Shown here in pieces: positions 19,157 through 27,954 of a stretch of DNA of 64,000 nucleotides. The stretch's first letter is position 1, and each line of letters begins with the position of its first letter. The notes below the pieces were generated by a model. It had not been told where the DNA came from, did not search any database, and saw only the letters and a list, made by a program, of their open reading frames with translations. A program made the position numbers and the translations under genes. The stretch is from NCBI RefSeq assembly GCF_000720475.1, contig NZ_JOAP01000017.1, positions 1 to 64,000 on the forward strand, given 5' to 3'. This DNA is from Streptomyces aureocirculatus. GTDB taxonomy: Bacteria; Actinomycetota; Actinomycetes; Streptomycetales; Streptomycetaceae.

Positions 19157-20185
19157 GTGACCGCGCGACTGGCCGACATCGCAGCCCAGGCGGGGGTCAG
19201 CGAGGCGACCGTGAGCCGGGTCCTGAACGGCAAACCGGGCGTCGCTGCGGCCACCCGTCAGTCCGTGCTCGCCGCACTCGACGTCCTCGGCTACGAACGT
19301 CCGGTGCGGCTGCGCCGGCGCAGCGCGGGCCTGGTCGGCCTGATCACGCCCGAGCTGGAGAACCCGATCTTCCCCGCGCTCGCCCAGGTGATCGGCCAAG
19401 CCCTCACCCGGCAGGGGTATACGCCGGTGCTCGCCACCCAGACACCCGGCGGCTCCACCGAGGACGAGCTCACGGAGATGCTGGTGGACCGCGGCGTCGC
19501 GGGCATCATCTTCGTCTCGGGGCTGCACGCCGACACCACGGCCGACATGGAGCGCTATGAGCAGTTGCGGGCGCAGGGCGTGCCGTTCGTGCTCGTGGAC
19601 GGCTTCTCGCCGAAGGTGCAGGCGCCGTTCATCTCGCCGGACGACCGGGCGGCGATGCGGCTAGCGGTGACGCATCTGTCCTCGCTCGGGCACAGCCGTA
19701 TCGGGCTCGCGCTCGGCCCGCGGCGCTTCGTCCCCGTACAGCGCAAGATCGAGGGTTTCACGCTCTCGATGCGCGAGCGGTTCCGGCTCTCGTCCGAGGA
19801 GATCGAGTCGGACCTCGTGCGGCACTCCCTGTACACGCTGGAGGGCGGGCAGGCCGCGGCGGCCGCGCTCCTGGACCGCGGCTGCACGGCCGTGGTGTGC
19901 GCCAGCGACATGATGGCGCTCGGCGCGGTACGGGCCGTGCGCGAGCGGGGCCTTCAGGTGCCGGACGACGTCTCGGTGGTCGGCTTCGACGACTCGGTGC
20001 TCGTCGCCTTCACCGACCCGCCGCTGACCACCGTCCGCAAGCCGGTTCCCGCGATGGGCCAGGCCGCGGTGCGCACCCTCCTGGAGGAGATCGCGGGTAC
20101 CCCCGCACCGCACAGCGAGTTCGTTTTCATGCCGGAGCTCGTGGTGCGGGGCTCGACCGCCTCCTGCCGCCCCTCAGGGGCCTGA
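19157..20185 (+). CDS. LacI-family transcriptional regulator
   Basis: Regulator of 342 residues from a GTG start. The LacI helix-turn-helix and hinge occupy residues 1-60 (LADIAAQAGVSEATVSRVLN), followed by a periplasmic-binding-like effector domain (SAGLVGLITPELENPIFP; DDVSVVGFDDSVLVAFTDPP). It follows the GH13 gene by 25 bp and is most simply its sugar-sensing repressor. Family knowledge suggests a maltose- or glucose-polymer ligand, but this is inferred from the neighbour only. Confidence 0.93.
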   Translation: MTARLADIAAQAGVSEATVSRVLNGKPGVAAATRQSVLAALDVLGYERPVRLRRRSAGLVGLITPELENPIFPALAQVIGQALTRQGYTPVLATQTPGGSTEDELTEMLVDRGVAGIIFVSGLHADTTADMERYEQLRAQGVPFVLVDGFSPKVQAPFISPDDRAAMRLAVTHLSSLGHSRIGLALGPRRFVPVQRKIEGFTLSMRERFRLSSEEIESDLVRHSLYTLEGGQAAAAALLDRGCTAVVCASDMMALGAVRAVRERGLQVPDDVSVVGFDDSVLVAFTDPPLTTVRKPVPAMGQAAVRTLLEEIAGTPAPHSEFVFMPELVVRGSTASCRPSGA

Positions 20186-20207
20186 GAGGCCTCTGAGGCG
20201 CCCCTGA
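20176..20207 (+). terminator. Hairpin at the 3' end of the LacI gene
   Basis: CAGGGGC pairs with GCCCCTG around an inner AGAGGCCTCT palindrome, starting just before the LacI stop codon and ending 22 bases past it. There is no T-run. It may end the glucosidase operon; confidence is limited because overlap with coding sequence weakens the call. Confidence 0.4.
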
Positions 20208-20311
20208 AGGGTTCGCACGGGGCGGCTCGTCCCTGGGGTGTAGGGAATGCGGCCGGGACCCGACCGGGGGATGATCTGAAGAGTGGTGGGCATCTGGCAG
20301 ACTCTGTCCCT

Positions 20312-21202
20312 ATGGGTGAGATGACTGTGACGACACTGGAAGGCCGCCAAGGGCCCGCCACCACATCACCCATCGCGGGCGAGGCAGATGACCGCAATGG
20401 GCGGAATCTCCTGCGCCGGTTGCGGACCCCGCGCCGGCCGCGGCTGTGGTTCGAGATCCTGCTGATCGCGGTGAGTTACTGGACGTACTCGCTGATCCGC
20501 AACGCCGTGCCGGAGCAGAAGTCCGCGGCCCTGCGCAACGCGGACTGGCTCTGGGGCGTGGAGCACGACCTCGGCCTGGCCTTCGAGCACAGCGTCAACC
20601 ACGCCGTCGACTCGGTGACATGGCTCATCGTCGGCATGAACTACTACTACGCGACGCTGCACTTCATCGTGACGCTCGGTGTCCTCGTGTGGCTCTACCG
20701 ATGGCATCCCGGCCGCTATGCCGCCGCCAGGCTCGCGCTGTTCGCGACGACGGCGGTCGCCCTCGTCGGTTACTACCTGTATCCGCTTGCCCCGCCCCGG
20801 CTGATGCCCGGCGGTGACTTCATCGACACGGTCGTGGTGCACAACACCTGGGGCTCGATGGCCTCGGGCGACCTGAAGAACGTGTCGAACCAGTACGCGG
20901 CCATGCCCTCCATGCACATCGGCTGGTCCCTCTGGTGCGGCCTGACGATCTTCGCGCTCGCGTCGGTGCCGTGGGTGAGGGTCCTCGGCCTGCTGTATCC
21001 CACGGCCACCCTGGTGGTGATCGTGGCCACGGCCAACCACTTCTGGCTGGACGCGGTGGGCGGCATGATCTGCCTGGCGTTCGGCTTCACGGTGGTCCGG
21101 TTCTGGTACGGCAACCTGCCGCACCGACTGCCGCGGCTCATTCCCGACGAGCCGCCCCGCAGCACGCGCACCGAGGGCCGCCGCAAGCGCTACGCCCCGT
21201 AG
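20312..21202 (+). CDS. PAP2/Aur1-type membrane phosphatase
   Basis: Polytopic protein of 296 residues of the PAP2_3 (Aur1/Ipt1-like inositolphosphotransferase) type. About six helices are visible. The C-terminal catalytic motifs are MPSMHIGWSLWCG, where His is the phosphate nucleophile region, and ANHFWLDAVGG with the second His and Asp. Members dephosphorylate or transfer phosphate among isoprenoid, inositol or lipid phosphates in the membrane. ATG 20312 and ATG 20321 are both possible starts. The 3' end overlaps the glnE stop by 13 bases in convergent orientation. Confidence 0.88.
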   Translation: MGEMTVTTLEGRQGPATTSPIAGEADDRNGRNLLRRLRTPRRPRLWFEILLIAVSYWTYSLIRNAVPEQKSAALRNADWLWGVEHDLGLAFEHSVNHAVDSVTWLIVGMNYYYATLHFIVTLGVLVWLYRWHPGRYAAARLALFATTAVALVGYYLYPLAPPRLMPGGDFIDTVVVHNTWGSMASGDLKNVSNQYAAMPSMHIGWSLWCGLTIFALASVPWVRVLGLLYPTATLVVIVATANHFWLDAVGGMICLAFGFTVVRFWYGNLPHRLPRLIPDEPPRSTRTEGRRKRYAP

Positions 21203-24200
21203 AACCGCTCCTCCATCACGGCCCGCGCCCGCCGCGTGATCCGCCGGTAGTCGTCCAGCATCACGCCGACCGTGCCCGCGTCGTACCCGAGGTAACGCCC
21301 GACGGCGGCGAGCTCCCTGCCGTCCGACGGGAAGGTGTCCCCTGCCCGGCCGCGCACCAGCATCACCGCGTTGCGCACCCGGGTGGCGAGCACCCAGGCC
21401 TCGTCCAGGGTCGCCGCGTCCTCCGTCGCCAGGAGTCCGGCCGCGCAGGCCGCGTGCAGGGCCTCGCGGGTGCGGGTGGTGCGCAGTCCGGGCTCGGCCC
21501 AGCCGTGCTGGAGCTGGAGCAACTGGACGGTCCACTCGACGTCGGAGAGGCCGCCGCGGCCGAGCTTGGTGTGCAGGGTGGGGTCGGCGCCGCGCGGCAG
21601 CCGCTCGGACTCCATGCGCGCCTTCAGCCTGCGGATCTCGCGTACGGCGTCGTCGCCGAGGCCCTCGGCGGGGTAGCGCAGCGGGTCCACCAGGTCGATG
21701 AAGGCCCGGCCGAGGTCGGCGTCGCCCGCGACCGGCTCGGCGCGCAGCAGGGCCTGCGCCTCCCAGACGAGGGACCAGCGGCGGTAGTAGGCCGCGTACG
21801 ACTTCAGGGTGCGCGCCAGCGGTCCCGACTTGCCCTCCGGGCGCAGATCGGCGTCGATGAGGAGCGGCGGGTCCGCGCTCGGCAACTGAAGGAGCCGCCG
21901 CATCTCGGTGACGACCGCGGACGCGGCCTTCGCCGCCTCCTGGTCGTCGACGCCCTCGCGCGGCTCGTGCACGAACAGGACGTCGGCGTCCGAGCCGTAG
22001 CCGAGCTCGCGGCCGCCGAAGCGGCCCATGCCGATGACCGTGAACCGGGTCGGCAGGTCGTCGCCCCAGCCCTCGCGGACCACGGCGCGCAGCGTGCCCG
22101 CGATGGTGGCGGCGGTCAGATCGGACACGGCCAGACCCACCCGGTCCACCAGGGCGCCCGCGTCGGCCCGCCCGTCTCCCGCCACCACCCTTGTCCCGAG
22201 CGCTGCGCGCACGCCTTCCCTTTCGGGGCTGTCCTCCGTGCCGTACGAGGAGATGATGTCGGCGGCCGTGGTGCGGAACAGCTCACGGCGGCGCACGCCG
22301 CGGGCCGCCGCGACGGCCTGTTCCACGCCGTCCGCGCGGCGCACGGCGGCGAGGGCCTCCTGTTCCAGGTTGCCGCGTCCGCGGGGTTCCAGGCCGCGTT
22401 CGTCGCCGAGCAGGGCGACGGCCTCGGGGGCGCGCAGGAGCAGGTCGGGGGCGAGCCGTCCGGCCGAGAGCACCCGGGCGAGGTTCTCCGCGGCGGCGCC
22501 CTCGTCGCGCAGGAGCCGCAGGTACCAGGGTGTCTTGCCGAGGGCGTCCGACACCTTGCGGAAGCCGAGAAGTCCCGCGTCCGGGTCGGCGGAGTCCGCG
22601 AACCAGCCGAGCAGGACGGGCAGCAGCGTGCGCTGGATGGCGGCCTTGCGGGTCACGCCGGAGGCCAGGGCCTCCAGATGGCGCAGGGCCGCGACGGGGT
22701 CGGCGTACCCGAGCGCCACCAGGCGTTCGCGGGCCGCTTCCGTGCTGAGCCTGCTCTCGCCGGGGGCGAGTTGGGCGACGGCGTCGAGCAGCGGGCGGTA
22801 GAAGAGCTTCTCGTGCAGGCGGCGGACGACGGACGTGTGCCGTTTCCAGGCGCGGGCGAGGTCGGTGAGGGGTTCGGTGCGCATGCCCAGGGAGCGGCCG
22901 ATGCGGCGCAGGTCGGCGTCGGTGTCGGGCAGCAGGTGGGTGCGGCGCAGCCGGTGCAACTGGATGCGGTGTTCCAGGGAGCGCAGGAAGCGGTAGGCGT
23001 CGTCGAGCTGAGTGGCGTCGACCCGGCCCACGTAGCCGCCGGCGGCGAGCGCGGCGAGGGCGTCCAGGGTGGTGCCGCTGCGCAGCGACGCGTCGGCGCG
23101 GCCGTGCACCAACTGCAGCATCTGCACGGCGAATTCGACGTCGCGCAGACCGCCGGGGCCGAGTTTCAGCTCGCGGTCGACCTCGCCCGCGGGAATGTTC
23201 TCCACGACGCGGCGGCGCATCTTCTGCACGTCGGGGACGAAGTTCTCACGCTCGGCGGCCCCCCACACCAGGGGCGCGACGGCGGCCGCGTACTCCTTGC
23301 CGAGCTCTTTGTCGCCTGCGACGGGCCGGGCCTTGAGCAGCGCCTGGAACTCCCAGGTCTTCGCCCAGCGCTGGTAGTACGCGAGGTGGCTGGAGAGGGT
23401 GCGCACCAGGGGGCCGTTCCTGCCCTCGGGGCGCAGGTTGGCGTCGACCGGCCAGATGGTGCCTTCGACGGTGGTCTCGGAGCAGATCCGCATCAGGTGG
23501 GCGGCGAGCCGGGTGGCTGCCCGGATCGCCGCGCCTTCTTCGACGCCGTCGACGGCCTCGCCCACGAAGATCACATCGACGTCGGAGACATAGTTCAGCT
23601 CGTGGCCGCCGCACTTGCCCATCGCGATCACCGCGAGGCGGCACCGCGCGGCGTCGTCGGGCGCCGCCTGCTCTGCCATGGCGAGTGCGGCGCGCAGGGT
23701 GGCCGTGGCCAGGTCGGCGAGTTCGGCCGCGGCCTCGGCGACGTCGGTGGTGCCGCAGACGTCGCGGGCGGCGATGGAGAGCAGGCAGCGGCGGTAGGCC
23801 ACGCGCAGCGACACCGGGTCGGTGGCCTCGGCGAGGCCGCGCTCGAACTCCTCGACGCCAGGATGCAGGTCGGCGGCCTCGTAGGTGACCAGGGCCCGCC
23901 AGTCGCCCGGGTGCCGGGCGAGGTGGTCGGCGAGGGCCTCGGATGCGCCGAGGACGCCGAGCAGCCGGTCACGCAGGGGCTTGGCGCTGAGCAGGGTGTC
24001 GAGCAGCTCGCGGCGCGCGGTGGGGTCGGGCTGCGCCTCGGCGAGCCGGACGAGGCCGAGCAGTGCCAGGTCCGGGTCGGCGGTGGCGCCGAGGGCGTCG
24101 AGGAGCACCGGGTCGGTGCGGACGGCGGCGAGCTCGTCGGCGCCGAGAAGCCGCTCGGCGGTGGAGGGGTCGGTGAACCCGTGCCGCAGCAACCGCGTGA

Positions 24201-24234
24201 AGGTGCTGCTTCTGCGTCCCTGCGGCAGCGTCAT
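21190..24234 (-). CDS. glnE: Bifunctional glutamine-synthetase adenylyltransferase/deadenylylase
   Basis: GlnE, 1014 residues, modifies the catalytic Tyr of glutamine synthetase I with AMP and removes it again, tuning nitrogen assimilation. Both nucleotidyltransferase halves are complete: the N-terminal one with IAMGKCGGHELNYVSDVDVI and the C-terminal one with GMGRFGGRELGYGSDADVLF, each with G-G-x(8-9)-D-x-D metal ligands and separated by linking and GlnD-UR-like helical domains. ATG 24234 (MTLPQGRRSSTF) was chosen; an in-frame extension to 24354 runs through the promoter of the divergent gene. The gene is typical in length for actinomycetes. It lies 1.2 kb from a glutamine synthetase-like gene lacking the adenylylation site, so its substrate enzyme is elsewhere on the chromosome. 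Confidence 0.95.
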   Translation of the reverse strand: MTLPQGRRSSTFTRLLRHGFTDPSTAERLLGADELAAVRTDPVLLDALGATADPDLALLGLVRLAEAQPDPTARRELLDTLLSAKPLRDRLLGVLGASEALADHLARHPGDWRALVTYEAADLHPGVEEFERGLAEATDPVSLRVAYRRCLLSIAARDVCGTTDVAEAAAELADLATATLRAALAMAEQAAPDDAARCRLAVIAMGKCGGHELNYVSDVDVIFVGEAVDGVEEGAAIRAATRLAAHLMRICSETTVEGTIWPVDANLRPEGRNGPLVRTLSSHLAYYQRWAKTWEFQALLKARPVAGDKELGKEYAAAVAPLVWGAAERENFVPDVQKMRRRVVENIPAGEVDRELKLGPGGLRDVEFAVQMLQLVHGRADASLRSGTTLDALAALAAGGYVGRVDATQLDDAYRFLRSLEHRIQLHRLRRTHLLPDTDADLRRIGRSLGMRTEPLTDLARAWKRHTSVVRRLHEKLFYRPLLDAVAQLAPGESRLSTEAARERLVALGYADPVAALRHLEALASGVTRKAAIQRTLLPVLLGWFADSADPDAGLLGFRKVSDALGKTPWYLRLLRDEGAAAENLARVLSAGRLAPDLLLRAPEAVALLGDERGLEPRGRGNLEQEALAAVRRADGVEQAVAAARGVRRRELFRTTAADIISSYGTEDSPEREGVRAALGTRVVAGDGRADAGALVDRVGLAVSDLTAATIAGTLRAVVREGWGDDLPTRFTVIGMGRFGGRELGYGSDADVLFVHEPREGVDDQEAAKAASAVVTEMRRLLQLPSADPPLLIDADLRPEGKSGPLARTLKSYAAYYRRWSLVWEAQALLRAEPVAGDADLGRAFIDLVDPLRYPAEGLGDDAVREIRRLKARMESERLPRGADPTLHTKLGRGGLSDVEWTVQLLQLQHGWAEPGLRTTRTREALHAACAAGLLATEDAATLDEAWVLATRVRNAVMLVRGRAGDTFPSDGRELAAVGRYLGYDAGTVGVMLDDYRRITRRARAVMEERFYGA

Positions 24235-24352
24235 CCCCGCGCCTTTCGCTCGCCCGTTCCTGACCTTGAGCCTACTAAGGGCCTGCCGATGAGTTCCGCG
24301 CGCGTGCGGGGTCCGCACCGGGACAGGAGTATGGAGAGCAGGAGGCCACGTC

Positions 24353-24748
24353 ATGCCGAGCCAGGAACCCCGCGTCGATGTCGACGCCCGCTACAGCAGC
24401 GAGGGAGCCGCCGCGACCCCCTGGCCACAGGCCCGGGACGCGCTCGCGGCGGCCGAGCTGTTCTGGATCTCGACGGTACGCCCCGACGGGCGCCCGCACG
24501 TCACCCCGCTGAGCGCCCTGTGGCAGGGGGACGCTCTGCACTTCTCCACCGGCCCGGCCGAACGCAAGGCCCGCAACCTCCAGGCCAACCCCGAGGTCGT
24601 CCTGACGACTGGCACCAACCTCTGGGACAAGGGCCTCGACGTGGTCGTCGAGGGCACGGCGATCCGGATCACGGACGACGCGCGACTGCGGGGCCTCGCG
24701 GCGGCCAAGGGCGACCCGTTCAGCCAGACGCGCTACCGCTTCGCGTGA
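24353..24748 (+). CDS. PPOX-class (pyridoxamine-phosphate-oxidase-like) protein, internally shortened
   Basis: Split-barrel flavin/F420-type protein of 131 residues. The first two thirds are normal for the family (FWISTVRPDGRPHVTPLSAL, FSTGPAERKARNLQANPEVV, then VVVEGTAIRITDDARLRGLA). At residue ~116 the sequence passes straight from RLRGLAAA into the family's extreme C-terminus KGDPFSQTRYRFA. In relatives I recall, about 40-50 residues (the KYG...AFGFG segment forming the last barrel strands) lie between these points. An in-frame deletion is therefore likely and the protein may be non-functional, although the reading frame stays open. The comparison is from memory. Confidence 0.75.
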   Translation: MPSQEPRVDVDARYSSEGAAATPWPQARDALAAAELFWISTVRPDGRPHVTPLSALWQGDALHFSTGPAERKARNLQANPEVVLTTGTNLWDKGLDVVVEGTAIRITDDARLRGLAAAKGDPFSQTRYRFA

Positions 24749-24831
24749 GCCGGGGCGGCGTACACCGTACGCGACCGTGCGGCCTGCGCATTCCCCGGGA
24801 CAGGGCCCCCGATCGCTGATGTACTCCTCGC

Positions 24832-25260
24832 ATGGAATACACACTCGAAGTGATCGGCGTGCCCGTCAGCGACATCGACCGCGCCAAGGAGTTCTACGCG
24901 ACCAAGTGCGGCTTCCACGTCGACATCGACACGGAGGTCATGCCGGGCGTGCGCGTCGTGCAGCTCACCCCGCCCGGGTCCGGCTGTTCCATCATGCTGG
25001 GCGACGCCATCTGGGACACCACCCCGGGTCCCACCCCGCAGCCCGGCACCTACCACGGCCTCCAGCTCTGCGTCCCCGACATCAAGCAGGCCCACGCCGA
25101 GCTGACGGCCCGCGGCCTGGAGGTCACCGAGCCGGTCCAGTACGCCGAGCAGGACGGTGGCACGTTCATGTACTTCACGGACCCGGACGGCAACGGCTGG
25201 TCCGTCCAGGAGTACAGAGTCCGGGCGGGGACGCCACTGCGGGCGGCGATACGCCCCTGA
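24832..25260 (+). CDS. VOC-family (glyoxalase-fold) protein
   Basis: Small protein of 142 residues with the paired beta-alpha-beta-beta-beta fold of the vicinal-oxygen-chelate superfamily: EVIGVPVSDIDRAKEFYATK at the start and MYFTDPDGNGWSVQEY at the end, with candidate metal ligands (His in TYHGLQLCVPD and the terminal Glu in VQEYR). Families range from glyoxalase I to antibiotic-binding and dioxygenase proteins, so the substrate cannot be stated. It is followed by a long inverted-repeat hairpin that separates it from the convergent glutamine synthetase gene. Confidence 0.88.
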   Translation: MEYTLEVIGVPVSDIDRAKEFYATKCGFHVDIDTEVMPGVRVVQLTPPGSGCSIMLGDAIWDTTPGPTPQPGTYHGLQLCVPDIKQAHAELTARGLEVTEPVQYAEQDGGTFMYFTDPDGNGWSVQEYRVRAGTPLRAAIRP

Positions 25261-25282
25261 CCGGGGCGTGGGGCTCGCGGTG

Positions 25283-25417
25283 GCGCCCTGAAGGGGCGCG
25301 GGGAACTGCGCGAGCAACCAGCGACAAGCCGCAGACGCGTCTGCCGAGTCACGAGCAGACGCGTCCGCGGCTTTTCTTCGGCTGAGCGCGCAGTTCCCCG
25401 CGCCCCTTCAGGGGCGC
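25283..25417. repeat. Long intergenic inverted repeat with nested hairpin (convergent terminator)
   Basis: Outer arms 25283-25312 and 25387-25417 are near-perfect inverse copies (GCGCCCTGAAGGGGCGCGGG paired with its complement, one extra base). Inside lies a second stem, 25327-25344 with 25355-25372 (17 of 18 matched, AGCCGCAGACGCGTCTGC), followed by TTTTCTT. Transcription from both converging genes would meet this element, so it probably acts as a bidirectional terminator. The GGGGCGCGGGGAACTGCGCGA-type arm is, from memory, a frequent intergenic repeat in Streptomyces genomes. Confidence 0.8.
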
Positions 25418-25433
25418 TCACCCTCGGGGCGGT

Positions 25434-26795
25434 TTACAGGACCGGCAGGTTCTTGCGGAGTTCGAAGGCGGTCACCTCGGAGCGATACTCCTCCCACTCC
25501 TGCTTCTTGTTCCGGAGGAAGAAGTCGTACACGTGCTCCCCGAGCGTCTCGGCGACCAACTCGGACCGCTCCATGAGGGCAATCGCCTCCCCCAGGTTCT
25601 GGGGCAGCGGCTCGATCCCCATCGCGCGCCGCTCGGCGTCGGAGAGCGCCCACACGTCGTCGTCGGCGCCCGGCGGGAGCTCGTAGCCCTCCTCGATGCC
25701 CTTGAGGCCGGCGGCGAGGAGGACGGCGTACGTGAGGTAGGGGTTGGCGCCGGAGTCGATGGAGCGGACCTCGACGCGGGCCGAGCCGGTCTTGCCGGGC
25801 TTGTACATGGGCACCCGGATGAGGGCCGAGCGGTTGTTGTGGCCCCAGCAGATGTACGAGGGGGCCTCACCGCCCGCGCCCGCGGTGCGCTCCGAGCCGC
25901 CCCAGATGCGCTTGTAGGAGTTCACCCACTGGTTGGTGACCGCGGAGATCTCGGCGGCGTGCTTGAGCAGGCCCGCGATGAAGGAGCGGCCCACCTTGGA
26001 GAGCTGGTACTCGGCGCCGGACTCGTAGAAGGCGTTGCGGTCGCCCTCGAAGAGGGAGAGGTGCGTGTGCATGCCCGAGCCGGGGTGCTCGGAGAACGGC
26101 TTGGGCATGAAGGTGGCCTGCACGCCCTGCTCCAGGGCCACCTGCTTCATGACCAGGCGGAACGTCATGATGTTGTCGGCGGTGGAGAGCGCGTCGGCGT
26201 AGCGGAGGTCGATCTCCTGCTGGCCGGGGGCGCCCTCGTGGTGGCTGAACTCGACCGAGATGCCCATGGATTCCAGCATGGTGATGGCCTGGCGGCGGAA
26301 GTCCATGCCGACGTTCTGCGGGGTGTGGTCGAAGTAGCCGGAGTTGTCGGCGGGGACGGGGCGGGAGCCGTCCAGGGGCTTGTCCTTGAGCAGGAAGAAC
26401 TCGATCTCGGGGTGGGTGTAGAAGGTGAACCCGAGGTCGGAGGTCTTGGCGAGGGCGCGCTTGAGGACGTAGCGCGGGTCGGCGAAGGACGGGGAGCCGT
26501 CCGGCATGAGGATGTCGCAGAACATCCGGGCCGTGCCCGGGGCCTCCGCGCGCCACGGCAGGACCTGGAAGGTGCCAGGGTCCGGCTTGGCGATCATGTC
26601 GGACTCGTAGACACGGGCGAAGCCCTCGATGGCCGAGCCGTCGAAGCCGATGCCCTCGTCGAAGGCCTGCTCCAGCTCGGCGGGGGCGACCGCGACCGAC
26701 TTCAGGAAGCCGAGTACGTCCGTGAACCACAGGCGTACGAACCGGATGTCGCGCTCCTCCAGAGTGCGGAGCACGAACTCCTGCTGCTTGTCCAT
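25434..26795 (-). CDS. glnA2: Glutamine synthetase-like enzyme, probably gamma-glutamylpolyamine synthetase GlnA2
   Basis: Protein of 453 residues with a full glutamine-synthetase fold: substrate/ATP motifs FFLLKDKPLDGSRPVPADNS, MPKPFSEHPGSGMHTHLSLF and the ATP-binding run NNRSALIRVPMY. It lacks the adenylylation motif (NLYDLP-type Tyr) of true GlnA; the equivalent segment reads YELPPGADDDVWALSDAERR. Position near glnE and nadE and the length fit S. coelicolor SCO2241 (GlnA2), reported to glutamylate polyamines; that assignment is recalled and not verified. If right, it acts in polyamine detoxification, not ammonium assimilation. ATG 26795 was chosen (MDKQQEFVLRTLEERDIRFV); an upstream in-frame ATG at 26879 lacks conserved sequence. 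Confidence 0.85.
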   Translation of the reverse strand: MDKQQEFVLRTLEERDIRFVRLWFTDVLGFLKSVAVAPAELEQAFDEGIGFDGSAIEGFARVYESDMIAKPDPGTFQVLPWRAEAPGTARMFCDILMPDGSPSFADPRYVLKRALAKTSDLGFTFYTHPEIEFFLLKDKPLDGSRPVPADNSGYFDHTPQNVGMDFRRQAITMLESMGISVEFSHHEGAPGQQEIDLRYADALSTADNIMTFRLVMKQVALEQGVQATFMPKPFSEHPGSGMHTHLSLFEGDRNAFYESGAEYQLSKVGRSFIAGLLKHAAEISAVTNQWVNSYKRIWGGSERTAGAGGEAPSYICWGHNNRSALIRVPMYKPGKTGSARVEVRSIDSGANPYLTYAVLLAAGLKGIEEGYELPPGADDDVWALSDAERRAMGIEPLPQNLGEAIALMERSELVAETLGEHVYDFFLRNKKQEWEEYRSEVTAFELRKNLPVL

Positions 26796-26992
26796 CTCGA
26801 CTTCCACCCATCCTTGCTGGTCGGAACCGGCTGCTCCCGAGCCACGGGACGTCGCCCCGGCACATGAGCATCCCACCACACGGTTTCATACGCGTTGCGG
26901 CCGCTCATTGCCCATAGTGCACGGTCCCCCGAGCGCGGTGACAGCGGCGTCGACCCACCTCTCTGAAGTGGTAGGCCGCGGGAACCCAGCGG

Positions 26993-27669
26993 CAGGCCCT
27001 CGCCGGGTCCATCGCCGCCTTCGCCGGGTACCTCGTGGACCACCCCCCGGGCGCCGGGGCCCGGCGCGAGTGGGAGGTGGGGGAGCGCGTCGAGGAGACA
27101 CCGGACGTGGCCACGTTCCGCCTGTGCCCCGCCGACGGCACCCCGGCACCGGCGTTCCGCCCGGGCCGGTACGTCTCCGTCCAGGTCCGGCTGCCGGACG
27201 GGGCCCGGCAGATGCGGCAGTACAGCCTGTCGGGGCGGTGGGTACGGGGGTGTGGCAGATCAGCGTGAAGCGGGTACGGGGCGCCGGTGCGCGGGGAGCC
27301 GACGGGCCGGGGGAAGGGGGCGGCGCGTACGCCCCCGAGGGCGAGGTCTCCACCCATCTGCACGCCCACGTCCGCGAGGGCAGCCGCCCGCACCTCTCCG
27401 CGGCCTACGGCGACCTGGTCCTGGACGACCGGGCGACCGGCCCGGCGCGACCCGGGGCACTTGCGGGAGGGGCGGGCGCCGCGCCGCTGCTCCTCGCCTC
27501 CGCCGGGATCGGCGTCACCCCGATGATCGCGATGCTCCGCCACCTGGCGGCGGTCGGTCACCGTGCCCCGGTCACCGTCGTCCACGCCGACCACTCCCCC
27601 GCCGACCACGCCCCGCGCGCCGACCACCTCGCGTGCGCGGGCGAACTCCCGGACGCCGCCGTCCACTGA
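26993..27669 (+). pseudogene. Flavohaemoprotein (hmp-type) remnant with frameshift and deletions
   Basis: Three readable pieces of a flavohaemoglobin. First, RQALAGSIAAFAGYLVDHP, a globin-helix fragment, runs directly into REWEVGERVEETPDVATFRL, so most of the globin domain including the proximal His is deleted. Second, the FAD-domain signature FRPGRYVSVQVRLPDG then RQMRQYSLSG is intact. Third, near 27237-27250 the frame shifts, and GVWQISVKRV...GEVSTHLHAHVREG continues to the NAD domain LLASAGIGVTPMIAMLRHLA, ending at a stop after PDAAVH where the family should continue about 60 residues. The 5' globin start is also missing. No start codon with a ribosome site precedes it. NO detoxification function is surely lost here. 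Confidence 0.85.
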
Positions 27670-27954
27670 GCCGCATGGGGACGCGCAGCGCGAGGTCGGT
27701 GGAGTGCAGGAGCCGCCTGCCACGGAGGGTGGGTAACGCGCATCTGCGGTTCAGATCAAGGCTGCCGAAGGCGGCGTCGGGCGGGCCGCCGTGGCCGAGA
27801 TCGGCCGGATGACGATCGCCCTCGCCTGCCCGGGCGTGCTGTATTTGACAGGACGCGCCTTCCGCCCGCCGGGGCGGAGGCTACGATCAACGCACTCGCA
27901 CCGCCCCCCGTGTTCAACCCGCCACGTCCGTCCCTTTCCGCAGAAGGACACATC
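27670..27954. other. Intergenic region before the DUF3105 gene
   Basis: 285 bases between the pseudogene and the DUF3105 gene. A GTATTTGACAGG stretch near 27841-27851 is the only AT-richer part and may hold promoter elements. I see no gene, repeat or clear operator. Confidence 0.4.

Noticed and set aside
20935..24819. Very long plus-strand open frame (about 1290 codons) across glnE
   Set aside because: It is antisense to glnE, whose protein matches the family over its full length; the frame is open only because of third-position GC bias.
26796..26992. GlnR boxes before the glutamine synthetase-like gene
   Set aside because: No convincing pair of GTNAC-N6-GAAAC half-sites was found by eye.
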